Assembly: GCF_012641275.1 (NCBI RefSeq)
Contig: NZ_JABAIA010000001.1
Location: forward strand, 1,612,001-1,676,000
Direction of reading: 5' to 3'
Origin: Chitinophaga varians
GTDB taxonomy: Bacteria; Bacteroidota; Bacteroidia; Chitinophagales; Chitinophagaceae
Length of the DNA: 64,000 nucleotides
In this document: piece by piece, positions 54,612 through 62,947 of the stretch
How the letters are laid out: each line of letters starts with the position of its first letter
How positions within the stretch are numbered: the first letter of the stretch is position 1
Translations under genes and position numbers: made by a program
Notes under the pieces: model-generated
Database searches by the model: none
What the model saw: the letters and a program-made list of their open reading frames with translations, nothing else
What the model was told of the DNA's origin: nothing

Positions 54612-55643
54612 ATGAAAACTGTATATAAAGTCTTACTGACAGTCATTGGCCTCAGCTGTGGATTACAGTTGAAGGCACAGGACATACACCTGTCACAGTT
54701 TTATGAAACACCGATACTCCGTAACCCGGCCCTGATCGGTATTTTCAACGGTGATGTGCGCTTTCAGGCCGTATACCGCAACCAGTGGAACAGCGTGACC
54801 ATTCCTTATCAAACCGGCACCGTGAGCGGCGAAATCAAGTTTCCTGTAGGTAACAGCAACGACTATATTACCACCGGGCTGCAACTGACCTATGACCGGG
54901 CCGGTACCTCCAAACTGCAATCCACCCAGATCTTTCCGGCGTTCAACTATCACAAGTCACTGAACGAAGACAAGACAAGTTTTCTTTCCCTTGGCGTTAT
55001 GGGCGGACTGGTACAGCGGCAGTTTGATCCTACCAATATGACGTTCAACAATCAGTACACCAGCGGCCGTTTTGATCCGGCAGCACCTACAGGCGAAGAG
55101 GGCAAACTGGCACTGAAAGGTTATACCTATCTTGATGCGGGGGTGGGCCTTAGCTACAACAGCGTGATAGGGGAAGATGTGGCGTACTTCATCGGCGCCG
55201 CCCTGTACCACTTTAACCGGGCAAAGATTTCCTTCTACAATGATAAAAACATCGAGCTGGCGCCCAAGCTGACCTTCAATGCCGGTATCACCATTCCGCT
55301 GGAAGAGCGGGTGAAGCTGATTGCACATTATAACCAGCTGCATCAGGGCGGTTATTCCGAGTATATCGGCGGCGCACTGATTGGTTATGGCCTGATGAAT
55401 GAAGGACTGGAGTCTACCCGGGCCATATATGGCGGGCTATTTCTCCGCTGGAACGACGCCATTATCCCCACTATAAAAATAGATATGGAAAAATTTGAAG
55501 TGGCCATGAGCTACGATGCCAATATTTCGCAGTTGCGGACTGCCAGTCAGAGCTTCGGCGGGTTTGAAGTGTCATTGGTTTTCAAGGGTTTCCTCAACAG
55601 CCGGAACAGCACTTTGGAGCGTTTGAACTGTCCTAGATTCTAA
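54612..55643 (+). CDS. PorP/SprF-family T9SS outer-membrane protein
   Basis: 343 residues. Signal peptide ends LKAQ, followed by the family opening DIHLSQFYETPILRNPALIG. The remainder is a beta-barrel with many alternating strands and GGYSEYIGGALIGYGLM. In Flavobacterium, SprF is needed for surface display of the type B cargo SprB, and PorP/SprF genes typically sit beside their cargo gene. Here it directly follows three such cargo genes, so I infer it serves them. Confidence 0.92.
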   Translation: MKTVYKVLLTVIGLSCGLQLKAQDIHLSQFYETPILRNPALIGIFNGDVRFQAVYRNQWNSVTIPYQTGTVSGEIKFPVGNSNDYITTGLQLTYDRAGTSKLQSTQIFPAFNYHKSLNEDKTSFLSLGVMGGLVQRQFDPTNMTFNNQYTSGRFDPAAPTGEEGKLALKGYTYLDAGVGLSYNSVIGEDVAYFIGAALYHFNRAKISFYNDKNIELAPKLTFNAGITIPLEERVKLIAHYNQLHQGGYSEYIGGALIGYGLMNEGLESTRAIYGGLFLRWNDAIIPTIKIDMEKFEVAMSYDANISQLRTASQSFGGFEVSLVFKGFLNSRNSTLERLNCPRF

Positions 55644-55827
55644 ATTATTGATAAACAACAATTTACATCACCAAATTAAAAGCGTTAAATTTTATCTAAA
55701 AAAGTGGGAAACCTAACAAAATGGCGCATAGTTTGTTATTTTTATGAGTGAGACAAAGGGCTAATGCGCTGTTATTAACAAACAAAAATTGGGAAATATT
55801 TGAAAAAAACTTTATTTTTATAATACT

Positions 55828-56181
55828 ATGTGGAAAACCTCTACCCTCATTTTTCTTACAGTTTTCTGCCTCTTATCCCTTGTGGGTAAAGCTCAAAGCG
55901 GGTCCCTGCCGAATAATCCGGAGGGGGGTAGGCAAATTGTAAAACTTTACCCCAACCCTGCCACCAACGTCATCAATTTTGAAATTCAACAGCATAATAA
56001 CGACCGCATATACGATCTTATTGTGTACAATTTCCTCGGTAAAAAAATTGATCAGATTAAGAGCATCAGCAGTCGTACTACTGTCAATCTGGACAACTAC
56101 TACAATGGTCTCTATATCTTCCAGCTTCGTGATCAGCGGGGGAACCTGGTGGAATCAGGCAAGTTCAATGTTGTAAAATAG
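55828..56181 (+). CDS. Minimal T9SS type A sorting-domain protein
   Basis: 117 residues: a signal peptide (SLVGKAQ) and about 15 residues of spacer lead straight into a complete type A sorting domain (VKLYPNPATNVINFEI, YDLIVYNFLGKKIDQI, YNGLYIFQLRDQRGNLVESG). Hardly any cargo is present. A possible promoter lies upstream (ATTG 55788-55791, 21-bp spacer, TATTTTTA 55813-55820). The role is unknown: a self-standing sorting domain could be an anchor peptide, a competitor for the secretion channel, or a decayed cargo gene. Apart from the promoter, the 184-base gap before it shows nothing I recognise. Confidence 0.82.
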   Translation: MWKTSTLIFLTVFCLLSLVGKAQSGSLPNNPEGGRQIVKLYPNPATNVINFEIQQHNNDRIYDLIVYNFLGKKIDQIKSISSRTTVNLDNYYNGLYIFQLRDQRGNLVESGKFNVVK

Positions 56182-56268
56182 CTTTCAGCTACCGACTTTC
56201 CCTCAAACAGATTATGCTTACATTATCCTAAAGAAAGCCTATACCGAAAGCTACTCTACTTATCTTTT

Positions 56269-57441
56269 TTACGCGATCTCCACGATCAAAAATTTCAGGT
56301 ACGTTGTATTCTCAATATTCCTCAAAATGGGGTGATCTTTTGCCTGTGTCTGGAAAGTGACCTGGCGAAGGCGTTTTTTAGCATCTTTTGCAGCAGCGTC
56401 GATCGTTTCCAGGAAGAGTTCCGGTGATACCAGGTTGGTGCAGGAAGCTGTGACCAGGAAACCGCCCTGATTGAGCAGTTTCATACCCCTGAGATTAATT
56501 TCCTTATAACCGGTAACGGCTTTCCGGATATTCTCCCGGCTCTTGGTGAAAGCCGGCGGATCAAGGATCACCACATCAAATTTGCGTTCTTCCCGGGTAT
56601 ATTGTTTCAGTTGATCGAAAGCATTTACCGCCTGGAACTTGCACACATCCTGCAGGTTGTTGAGCTCCGCATTGCGGCGGGCAGTTTCCACGGCATGCTC
56701 TGAAATATCCAGTCCCAGTACGCTTTTAGCACCATAATATCCTGCGTGGCAGGAGAAAGTGCCGGTATAACAAAACGCTTCCAGCACGTTGGCGTCTTTC
56801 ACGATCTGGCGTATTTCGCGGCGGTTGTCCTGCTGGTCCAGGAAATAGCCGGTTTTCTGGCCGTTTACGATGTCCACATGGAACTTCAGCCCGTTTTCGT
56901 TGATGATGACATTGGTATCAAAGGGTGCGCTGAGGAAGCCTTTCTGTTGCTCCATTCCTTCCAGTTCCCTTACCGGCACGTCATTCCGCTCATAGATGCC
57001 TTTCGGTGAAAAGATGCGGTTGAGCGCCTCCACGATGGCAGGCTTCCATCTTTCCATGCCCAGCGCCAGTGTTTGCAGTACAAAGTAGTCGTTGAACTTA
57101 TCGATTACCAGGGCAGGCAGATCGTCAGCTTCCCCGAAAACGAGGCGGCAGTTTTCCACATAACCCAGTTTCTGCCGGTATTGCCAGCATTTGAGAAGAC
57201 GGCGGTAGAAAAATTCGGGGTTGATTTCCTCGCTTTTATCGCGCGTCAGCAGGCGTACCAGGATCTGGGACTGTGGGTTGATATACCCTCTGCCGAGGAA
57301 AGAGCCCTGATGGGTGTGAACATCCACGATATCACCCGGCACTACCTCTCCTTTGATTTCGGACACTTCATTGCCGAAAATCCAGGGATGGCCCAGTAAT
57401 ACCCTGTTTTGTATCTGTTTCTTTAAAAAAACCTTGGTCAT
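56269..57441 (-). CDS. PUA-domain class I rRNA methyltransferase (RlmI-like)
   Basis: 390 residues. An N-terminal PUA domain (MTKVFLKKQIQNRVLLGHPW, SFLGRGYINPQSQILVR) precedes the SAM fold with VLEAFCYTGTFSCHAGYYGA, the acidic loop SVLGLDISEHAVETARRN and DVVILDPPAFTKSR. RlmI methylates C5 of a cytosine in 23S rRNA; this protein matches that architecture. The start at 57441 is chosen because the -7 element at 57460-57467 lies inside a possible 23-codon upstream extension. Confidence 0.9.
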   Translation of the reverse strand: MTKVFLKKQIQNRVLLGHPWIFGNEVSEIKGEVVPGDIVDVHTHQGSFLGRGYINPQSQILVRLLTRDKSEEINPEFFYRRLLKCWQYRQKLGYVENCRLVFGEADDLPALVIDKFNDYFVLQTLALGMERWKPAIVEALNRIFSPKGIYERNDVPVRELEGMEQQKGFLSAPFDTNVIINENGLKFHVDIVNGQKTGYFLDQQDNRREIRQIVKDANVLEAFCYTGTFSCHAGYYGAKSVLGLDISEHAVETARRNAELNNLQDVCKFQAVNAFDQLKQYTREERKFDVVILDPPAFTKSRENIRKAVTGYKEINLRGMKLLNQGGFLVTASCTNLVSPELFLETIDAAAKDAKKRLRQVTFQTQAKDHPILRNIENTTYLKFLIVEIA

Positions 57442-57459
57442 TGACTTTATTTCGAACCG

Positions 57460-57467
57460 CAAAGGTA
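57460..57467 (-). promoter_or_regulatory. -7 element of the RlmI-like gene
   Basis: The minus strand reads TACCTTTG, fitting TAnnTTTG, 18 bases before the start at 57441. It rules out the longer in-frame start at 57510. Confidence 0.6.
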
Positions 57468-57550
57468 CAGAGAAGATCTGTCTTTTTGGCGGCCAAACCG
57501 GGGTTGGCAAAATAATTGACTAAGCACAATTGCAGATAATCATTACAATT

Positions 57551-58144
57551 ATGACAGAAAAAGACCAAGACATGCAGACAAACGGACAGGCAAACAATGC
57601 TGGAGAAAACGAAAAAGGCATGCCTGATTTCAATGCTGAAGAAAATATCAGTGAAACATCTCATATGACTAATGCATTAGAGGTTGAACCTGAAGAGGAG
57701 TTGATCAAAAAAGATCAGCAACTGAATGAAATGCGGGATAAATACCTTCGTCTGCAGGCTGAGTTTGACAACTTCCGTAAACGCACCGCCAAAGAAAGAC
57801 TGGAGCTGCTGCAAACAGCGGGTAAAGAAGTTATCATATCTTTGCTGGACGTACTGGATGATTCAGAGCGGGCTGCCAAACAGCTGAGCACTGCCAACGA
57901 TATCACTGCGCTCAAAGACGGGGTAAACCTGGTATTCAACAAGTTGAAGACCACCCTGCAGGCCAAAGGACTGAAACCTATGGAAAGCCTGCACGCCACC
58001 TTTGATACTGACCTTCATGACGCCATTACCGAGATTCCGGCCCCTACGCCAGATCTTCAGGGTAAAGTGGTAGACGTATTACAGGAAGGCTATTACCTGA
58101 ATGACAAGCTTATCCGTCATGCCAAGGTGATAGTGGGTAAATAA
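57551..58144 (+). CDS. grpE: Nucleotide exchange factor GrpE
   Basis: 197 residues. An acidic N-terminal extension (about 1-50) is followed by the long coiled coil (DKYLRLQAEFDNFRKRTAKE) and the GrpE head with GVNLVFNKLKTTLQAKGLKP and LHDAITEIPAPTPD. It releases ADP from DnaK. The start is the ATG at 57551; a TTG 21 bases upstream is rejected. dnaJ follows after 107 bases, a usual pairing; dnaK is not in the window. Confidence 0.94.
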   Translation: MTEKDQDMQTNGQANNAGENEKGMPDFNAEENISETSHMTNALEVEPEEELIKKDQQLNEMRDKYLRLQAEFDNFRKRTAKERLELLQTAGKEVIISLLDVLDDSERAAKQLSTANDITALKDGVNLVFNKLKTTLQAKGLKPMESLHATFDTDLHDAITEIPAPTPDLQGKVVDVLQEGYYLNDKLIRHAKVIVGK

Positions 58145-58215
58145 TGGGCGTGACGATGTGGCATATATCGCAGCGATCGCCTGTGCAGATGTAAAACAAT
58201 TTTTTTACTGAAAAA

Positions 58216-58236
58216 AACCGGTGCCTGGCACCGGTT
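58216..58236. repeat. Palindromic hairpin between grpE and dnaJ
   Basis: AACCGGTGCC and GGCACCGGTT flank a single T, a near-perfect 21-base palindrome. An A-run precedes it, so it looks like a terminator only on the minus strand; on the plus strand it may be an RNA hairpin in the grpE-dnaJ message. It is not a CIRCE element. Confidence 0.6.
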
Positions 58237-58251
58237 ATAAGTGATTTTATA

Positions 58252-59418
58252 ATGTCTACCAAGAGAGATTATTACGAAATACTGGGTGTTTCCAAATCCG
58301 CCTCCCAGGATGAAATCAAGAAAGCTTACCGCAAGGTGGCCATGCAGTTTCACCCTGACCGCAATCCCAACAATAAGGAAGCGGAAGAAAAGTTCAAAGA
58401 AGCAGCCGAAGCCTATGAGGTATTAAGCGATGCTGACAAACGGGCACAATATGACCGTTTCGGGCATGCTGGCATGAACGGCGGCCGTGGTGGCGGTTTT
58501 GGAGGTGGTGGCATGAACATGGAAGACATCTTCTCCAATTTCGGTGACATTTTCGGTAATGACGATATTTTCGGCAGCTTCTTCGGCGGCGGCCGTGCTG
58601 GCGGCGGCGGCCGTCGTGGTCGTGGTACCCGCGGTTCCAACCTGCGCGTGAAAATCCGCCTGACCTACGAGGAAATCGCCAAAGGCGCCAATAAAAAAAT
58701 CAAAGTAAAAAAATACGTTCCCTGCCAGCACTGCGGCGGCCTGGGCGCTAAAGATAAAAACGCGTTCCAGACCTGTAACACCTGCGGCGGCTCCGGCCAG
58801 GTGAGAAAGGTGACCCAAACCTTCCTCGGCCAGATGCAGACCGTTACCACCTGCCCCACCTGTCATGGTGAAGGCCAGATCATCACCAGCAAATGTGGCC
58901 ACTGTAAAGGTGAAGGCCGCATGTACGGAGAAGAAATGGTAAGCATCGACATCCCGGCAGGCGTACAGGAAGGCATGCAGCTGAGCATGAGCGGTAAAGG
59001 CAATGCCGGCGAAAGAGGCGGCGCCCCCGGCGACCTGCTCATTCTCATCGAAGAAGAGCCACATCCGGAACTGCAGCGCGATGGCCTTAACGTAGCCTAC
59101 GACCTGCATATATCCTTCCCCGATGCCGTTTACGGCACACAGGTGGAAGTACCCACCATCGACGGTAAAGCAAAAATCAAAATACCCGCAGGAACACAAA
59201 GCGGTAAAATCTTCCGCCTCAAAGGCAAAGGATTCCCCTCTGTCAACTCCTACGAAAAAGGCGACCAGCTCATACATGTAAACGTATGGACACCGCAACA
59301 TGTCAGCGCGGACGAACGGGCCATGCTCGACAAACTCCAGACTTCTGACAACTTCAAACCCAATCCCGAAAAATCGGAAAAAGGCTTCTTTGAAAAAGTC
59401 AGAGACATATTTAGTTGA
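58252..59418 (+). CDS. dnaJ: Molecular chaperone DnaJ
   Basis: 388 residues, full-length type I DnaJ. The J-domain has [20 protein letters not shown] and the HPD motif in [11 protein letters not shown]; then a Gly/Phe-rich region with long Gly runs. The zinc centre has four CxxCxGxG repeats ([32 protein letters not shown]), and a C-terminal substrate-binding part includes [20 protein letters not shown]. It works with DnaK and the upstream GrpE. A strong terminator follows. Confidence 0.97.
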   Translation: MSTKRDYYEILGVSKSASQDEIKKAYRKVAMQFHPDRNPNNKEAEEKFKEAAEAYEVLSDADKRAQYDRFGHAGMNGGRGGGFGGGGMNMEDIFSNFGDIFGNDDIFGSFFGGGRAGGGGRRGRGTRGSNLRVKIRLTYEEIAKGANKKIKVKKYVPCQHCGGLGAKDKNAFQTCNTCGGSGQVRKVTQTFLGQMQTVTTCPTCHGEGQIITSKCGHCKGEGRMYGEEMVSIDIPAGVQEGMQLSMSGKGNAGERGGAPGDLLILIEEEPHPELQRDGLNVAYDLHISFPDAVYGTQVEVPTIDGKAKIKIPAGTQSGKIFRLKGKGFPSVNSYEKGDQLIHVNVWTPQHVSADERAMLDKLQTSDNFKPNPEKSEKGFFEKVRDIFS

Positions 59419-59423
59419 TTTTA

Positions 59424-59527
59424 CTATTTGAATATTTTTTTATTTAGTTATTAAAAGCGAAGACCATAGCGGATTTCTGTTCGCTATGGTCTTCGCTTTT
59501 AAATGATTAAATAGCCAAATAACAAAT
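59424..59527. repeat. AT-rich mosaic inverted repeat (copy 3) around a terminator
   Basis: The left flank (ACTATTTGAATATTTTTTTA, TTTAGTTATT) and right flank (AAATGATTAAATAGCCAAAT, AACAAAT) are imperfectly complementary and surround the dnaJ terminator stem. The words match copies 1 and 2 (AAATAATCAAATAACTAAAT at 31551-31570). Confidence 0.6.
59453..59500 (+). terminator. Strong terminator after dnaJ
   Basis: A perfect 19-bp stem (59453-59471 with 59482-59500), starting AAAAGCGAAGACCA, around a 10-base loop, ending in TTTT. The first 14 bases recur in the hpt terminator at 62283-62296. Confidence 0.88.
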
Positions 59528-59538
59528 ATCAGAATAAG

Positions 59539-60480
59539 ATGGATTCCAAACTGCAGATGTTCGAGAACCGGCTCACCAAAGTATTCCGGCATATTTCCAA
59601 ACTGGCCAAGCGACAAAACATCACCTGCTACCGGGTGTATGACGACGATATCCCCGAATTTCCCTTCAGCATTGAAATGTATGAAGACCACGTGTATATC
59701 GCCGAATACCAGCGCCGCCACGGCATGGAAGAAGCCAACCACGAGGCCTGGCTCGACACCTGCCTGGAACTGATCAGCAAAGTGCTGAACGTACCACCCT
59801 CCCATATCTGGGTGAAACAACGGCAACGGAAGGAAAACCGCCAAAGCCAATACGAAAAACTCAGCACGGAAAGCCGCGAAATGACGGTGAATGAAAACGG
59901 CCTGAAATTTAAGATCAATCTCTCCGACTACCTCGATACAGGCCTGTTCCTCGACCACCGCACCACCCGCAACATGGTACGCAACGAAGCGAAGGATAAA
60001 AAAGTGCTGAACCTTTTCTGTTATACCGGCTCCTTCTCTGTGTACGCTGCCGCCGGCGGTGCCATGGAAGTGACGTCTGTAGACCTGTCCAAGACCTACC
60101 TGGCCTGGGCCGAAGACAATATGCGGCTCAATGGCTTCGACCCGGCGAAACATCCCTTTGTACACGCCGACGTGCTGCAATATCTCGATACCCTTAAACT
60201 CAATACCTTCGACCTGGTGATCATTGACCCGCCCACCTTCTCCAACAGCAAACGGATGAAGGAATTCCTTGACATCCAGCGGGACCATGCAGAGCTGCTC
60301 AATAAAGTATTGCTTGCCACCAAAAAAGATGGGGTAGTGTATTTTAGTAATAACTACCGGCGTTTTGTATTGGAAGAAGATAAAATCAATGCCAGCAGTA
60401 TCAAAGACATCACCAACCAAACACTCCCTTTCGACTTCCAGCAGAAGCTGGTGCGTAAGTGTTACCGCCTTATCAAATAA
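59539..60480 (+). CDS. SAM-dependent rRNA methyltransferase (RlmK/RlmL C-terminal-like)
   Basis: 313 residues. The opening (ENRLTKVFRHISKLAKRQNI, CYRVYDDDIPEFPFSIEMYE) matches the RlmK part of E. coli RlmKL, which makes m7G in 23S rRNA. The SAM fold follows with DTGLFLDHRTTRN, VLNLFCYTGSFSVYAAAGGA, VTSVDLSKTYLAWAEDN and DLVIIDPPTFSNSK. No RlmL part is present, so it is a stand-alone RlmK-like enzyme. The exact base modified is inferred. Confidence 0.85.
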   Translation: MDSKLQMFENRLTKVFRHISKLAKRQNITCYRVYDDDIPEFPFSIEMYEDHVYIAEYQRRHGMEEANHEAWLDTCLELISKVLNVPPSHIWVKQRQRKENRQSQYEKLSTESREMTVNENGLKFKINLSDYLDTGLFLDHRTTRNMVRNEAKDKKVLNLFCYTGSFSVYAAAGGAMEVTSVDLSKTYLAWAEDNMRLNGFDPAKHPFVHADVLQYLDTLKLNTFDLVIIDPPTFSNSKRMKEFLDIQRDHAELLNKVLLATKKDGVVYFSNNYRRFVLEEDKINASSIKDITNQTLPFDFQQKLVRKCYRLIK

Positions 60481-60483
60481 GCC

Positions 60484-62229
60484 TTAACGTTTCATCTTAC
60501 GGACCATCTTTACCATCTTCAGGAATTCCTGCCGGTAGCCTTCCTTGTCTTTTCCCAGGGCCCTGCGGGCGATCTCTGAGACCATTTCGGTATCACCGCA
60601 GCCACGATAGGCGGAATTGCGAAGAATCATGCCCAATAAAGCCACCGCAGCGGCAAACCGGCAATCGTCCGGGGCCGCCTCAAAAGTTGTTGCGTTGGCT
60701 TTCACACCGGTTTGCAGGGTACACAGCACCGTGTCCAACGGATGACGGTAAGTAATGCTAACATTGGCCAACAGGCTGTCAGCCGCCATAACACTGTCCC
60801 GCGGCACAATTTCATACATCGCCACCGCACAATGCCCACTCCCGATAATACCGCCGTTGTGTTTCGATAAAGTGTCCGTACTGGCTTCATATACCTTGTT
60901 CTCATAACCGATAAGCCTATACGATTTTACTGTACCCGGATTAAAGGTCACTTCCGTTTGTACATCCCTTGCAACTGTAAAAAGCGTACTGCCGAATTCC
61001 CGCGCAAAGACCTTGCTGGCTTCTTCCAGGTCGTCTATATAGGCGAAATTGCCGTTTCCCTTGCTGGAAAGGGATTGCAGCTTCGAGTCCTTGTAGTTTT
61101 TCATACCAAAACCGAGGCAGGTCAGCAACACGCCGCTTTCTTTTTTCTGCATAATCAGCTCCTCCATTTCCGCATCGCTGGTAAGCCCGACGTTAAAATC
61201 GCCGTCAGTGGCCAGGATAACGCGGTTGTTCCCATCGGGGATAAACTGTTCCGCCGCTATCTGATACGCCATTTTGATAGCCGCTTCTCCGGCAGTGGCC
61301 CCGCCGGCGCTGAGGTTATCGATGGCATTAAGGATTTTCTCTTTCTGATCGCCGGCCGTAGCAGGCAGTTTAACACCGGGAGTGCCGGCATAGGCAACAA
61401 TCGCCACTTTGTCTACCGGACGCAGGTTGTTGACCAGGATACGGAAGGCCGCCTGCAACAGGGGCAGTTTGTTAGGCACGCCCATCGAACCGGAAACATC
61501 GATCAGGAAAACAAGGTTGCTGGGCGGCAGGCTGTCAGTCTGCAGCGCTTTGGCTCTCAGCGCTATCTGCAACAGCCGGTGCGCCGGCTCCCACGGGCAG
61601 GTGGTATAATGGCTGTAAACAGCCAGGGTCTTACCTTCGGGCGGTAGCGGATAGTTGTAATGGAAGTAGTTCACCATTTCTTCTATCCGGACGGCATCTA
61701 CAGGCACCGGTTCTTTCAGCCGCAGGAAACGCCGGATATTGCTGTAGGCAGCCCTGTCCACGTCCACCGCAAATACCGATACCGGCTGCGTCTGTGCGCG
61801 GGTGAACTTGTTTTCATAAGTGGTGCCGTATGTTTCATTGTAAAAAGCATGTATGCCCATGCCTACATTGCCGTAGTTGGGGTTGCTGTTCTGCCTTGTG
61901 CGGGCGCTGGCTTTTGCCAGGGCAATGGCATCAGGGGCTTTACGTATAGGCGCCAGTGTTATCAGCAGACGGTCGGTGGCGTTCACCTTCATCTGCAACG
62001 GGCGATAACCTTCCCGGGTAAACAGCAGTTGAGCGACAGCTGAAGGAATCGTTATTCTGAAAAGCCCGAAAGCATTGGTAAGTACCCTGGTGGTATCATC
62101 AACAATACTGACAGTTGCTCCAGCTACAGGACGATGGGTAATGCTGTCTTCTACTGCTCCCGATACCCAGATTGTTTGTGCATGTACGCCGCCAGCCCAT
62201 AACAACAGGAGTAATAGGAATTTTCGCAT
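60484..62229 (-). CDS. Exported von Willebrand A domain protein with carboxypeptidase-regulatory-like N-terminus
   Basis: 581 residues. Signal peptide (MRKFLLLLLLWAGGVHAQ), then a CarboxypepD-regulatory-like/CarbopepD beta-sandwich (about 22-95: VSGAVEDSITHRPVAGATVS). A von Willebrand domain of the YfbK type follows, preceded by FAVDVDRAAYSNIRRFLR; its metal site is DVSGSMGVPNKL, with VAIVAYAG and ILATDGDFNVG. A C-terminal DUF3520-like region ends the protein. Probably cell-surface or periplasmic, binding protein partners through a metal ion. It follows the hpt terminator on the same strand. Confidence 0.87.
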   Translation of the reverse strand: MRKFLLLLLLWAGGVHAQTIWVSGAVEDSITHRPVAGATVSIVDDTTRVLTNAFGLFRITIPSAVAQLLFTREGYRPLQMKVNATDRLLITLAPIRKAPDAIALAKASARTRQNSNPNYGNVGMGIHAFYNETYGTTYENKFTRAQTQPVSVFAVDVDRAAYSNIRRFLRLKEPVPVDAVRIEEMVNYFHYNYPLPPEGKTLAVYSHYTTCPWEPAHRLLQIALRAKALQTDSLPPSNLVFLIDVSGSMGVPNKLPLLQAAFRILVNNLRPVDKVAIVAYAGTPGVKLPATAGDQKEKILNAIDNLSAGGATAGEAAIKMAYQIAAEQFIPDGNNRVILATDGDFNVGLTSDAEMEELIMQKKESGVLLTCLGFGMKNYKDSKLQSLSSKGNGNFAYIDDLEEASKVFAREFGSTLFTVARDVQTEVTFNPGTVKSYRLIGYENKVYEASTDTLSKHNGGIIGSGHCAVAMYEIVPRDSVMAADSLLANVSITYRHPLDTVLCTLQTGVKANATTFEAAPDDCRFAAAVALLGMILRNSAYRGCGDTEMVSEIARRALGKDKEGYRQEFLKMVKMVRKMKR

Positions 62230-62280
62230 ATGTTAAGGTAATCATTTCCGGTAAAGGAACCAAGCATCCCAAAGGGTGTA

Positions 62281-62312
62281 AAAAAAGCGAAGACCAGGCT
62301 GATCTTCGCTTT
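62281..62312 (-). terminator. Terminator of hpt
   Basis: On the minus strand, AAAGCGAAGA and TCTTCGCTTT form a 10-bp stem (62284-62293 with 62303-62312), and the T-run lies at 62281-62286 and just beyond. Confidence 0.85.
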
Positions 62313-62349
62313 CCACGTTCTTTATAGCATTGTTTGTTTGGTTTATATG

Positions 62350-62895
62350 CTACTCTTCGCCTTCCACCAGCTGATAGATTTCCGGCAGATTGCGGCCCAG
62401 GCCATCATAATCGAGGCCATAGCCCAGCAGGAATTTATTAGGCACGGAGAAGCCCAGATAGTCGATTTTAATAGGATGTACCATGGCTTCCGGCTTGGTG
62501 AGCAGGGAAGCCACCAGCAGTTTTTTAGGTTGCTGATGTTCCAGCTGTGGCAGGAACTGGCTCAGTGTTTTGCCGGTATCCACAATATCTTCGAGGATCA
62601 CCACTGTGCGGCCGAAGAGGTCTTCGTCCAGACCGATGGCCTGTACCACGTTACCGGTAGATTTGGTCCCTTTGTAAGAAGCCAGTTTGATAAAGGATAT
62701 CTCAGCGGGAATGTTGAGATATTTGAACACGTCACCGGCAAACATAAAAGAACCGTTGAGAATAGCGATAAACAGCGGGCGTTCATCTTTAAGGTCCCTG
62801 CTGATGTCTGCAGCTATTTCCTTAATACGCTGCTGCAGCTCTGTTGCACCAATATAGGGCTGGAATTTCTTGTCATGCACCTGAATAACCGACAT
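62350..62895 (-). CDS. hpt: Hypoxanthine phosphoribosyltransferase
   Basis: 181 residues. Purine salvage: joins hypoxanthine or guanine to PRPP. The PRPP-binding motif is VVILEDIVDTGKTLSQ, the early conserved loop FIAILNGSFMFAGD, and the C-terminal part has YLGFSVPNKFLLGYGLDYDG, typical of the family. A terminator follows. It starts 52 bases after the end of the glucosaminidase/LysM gene and may be read with it. Confidence 0.93.
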   Translation of the reverse strand: MSVIQVHDKKFQPYIGATELQQRIKEIAADISRDLKDERPLFIAILNGSFMFAGDVFKYLNIPAEISFIKLASYKGTKSTGNVVQAIGLDEDLFGRTVVILEDIVDTGKTLSQFLPQLEHQQPKKLLVASLLTKPEAMVHPIKIDYLGFSVPNKFLLGYGLDYDGLGRNLPEIYQLVEGEE

Positions 62896-62947
62896 AATAC
62901 TACTTCATTTCCATATTTAACAATAATAAGCCGAAAAGGATTACTGC

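Noticed and set aside
58216..58236. CIRCE heat-shock operator between grpE and dnaJ
   Set aside because: The palindrome AACCGGTGCC/GGCACCGGTT bears no resemblance to the CIRCE consensus TTAGCACTC-N9-GAGTGCTAA.
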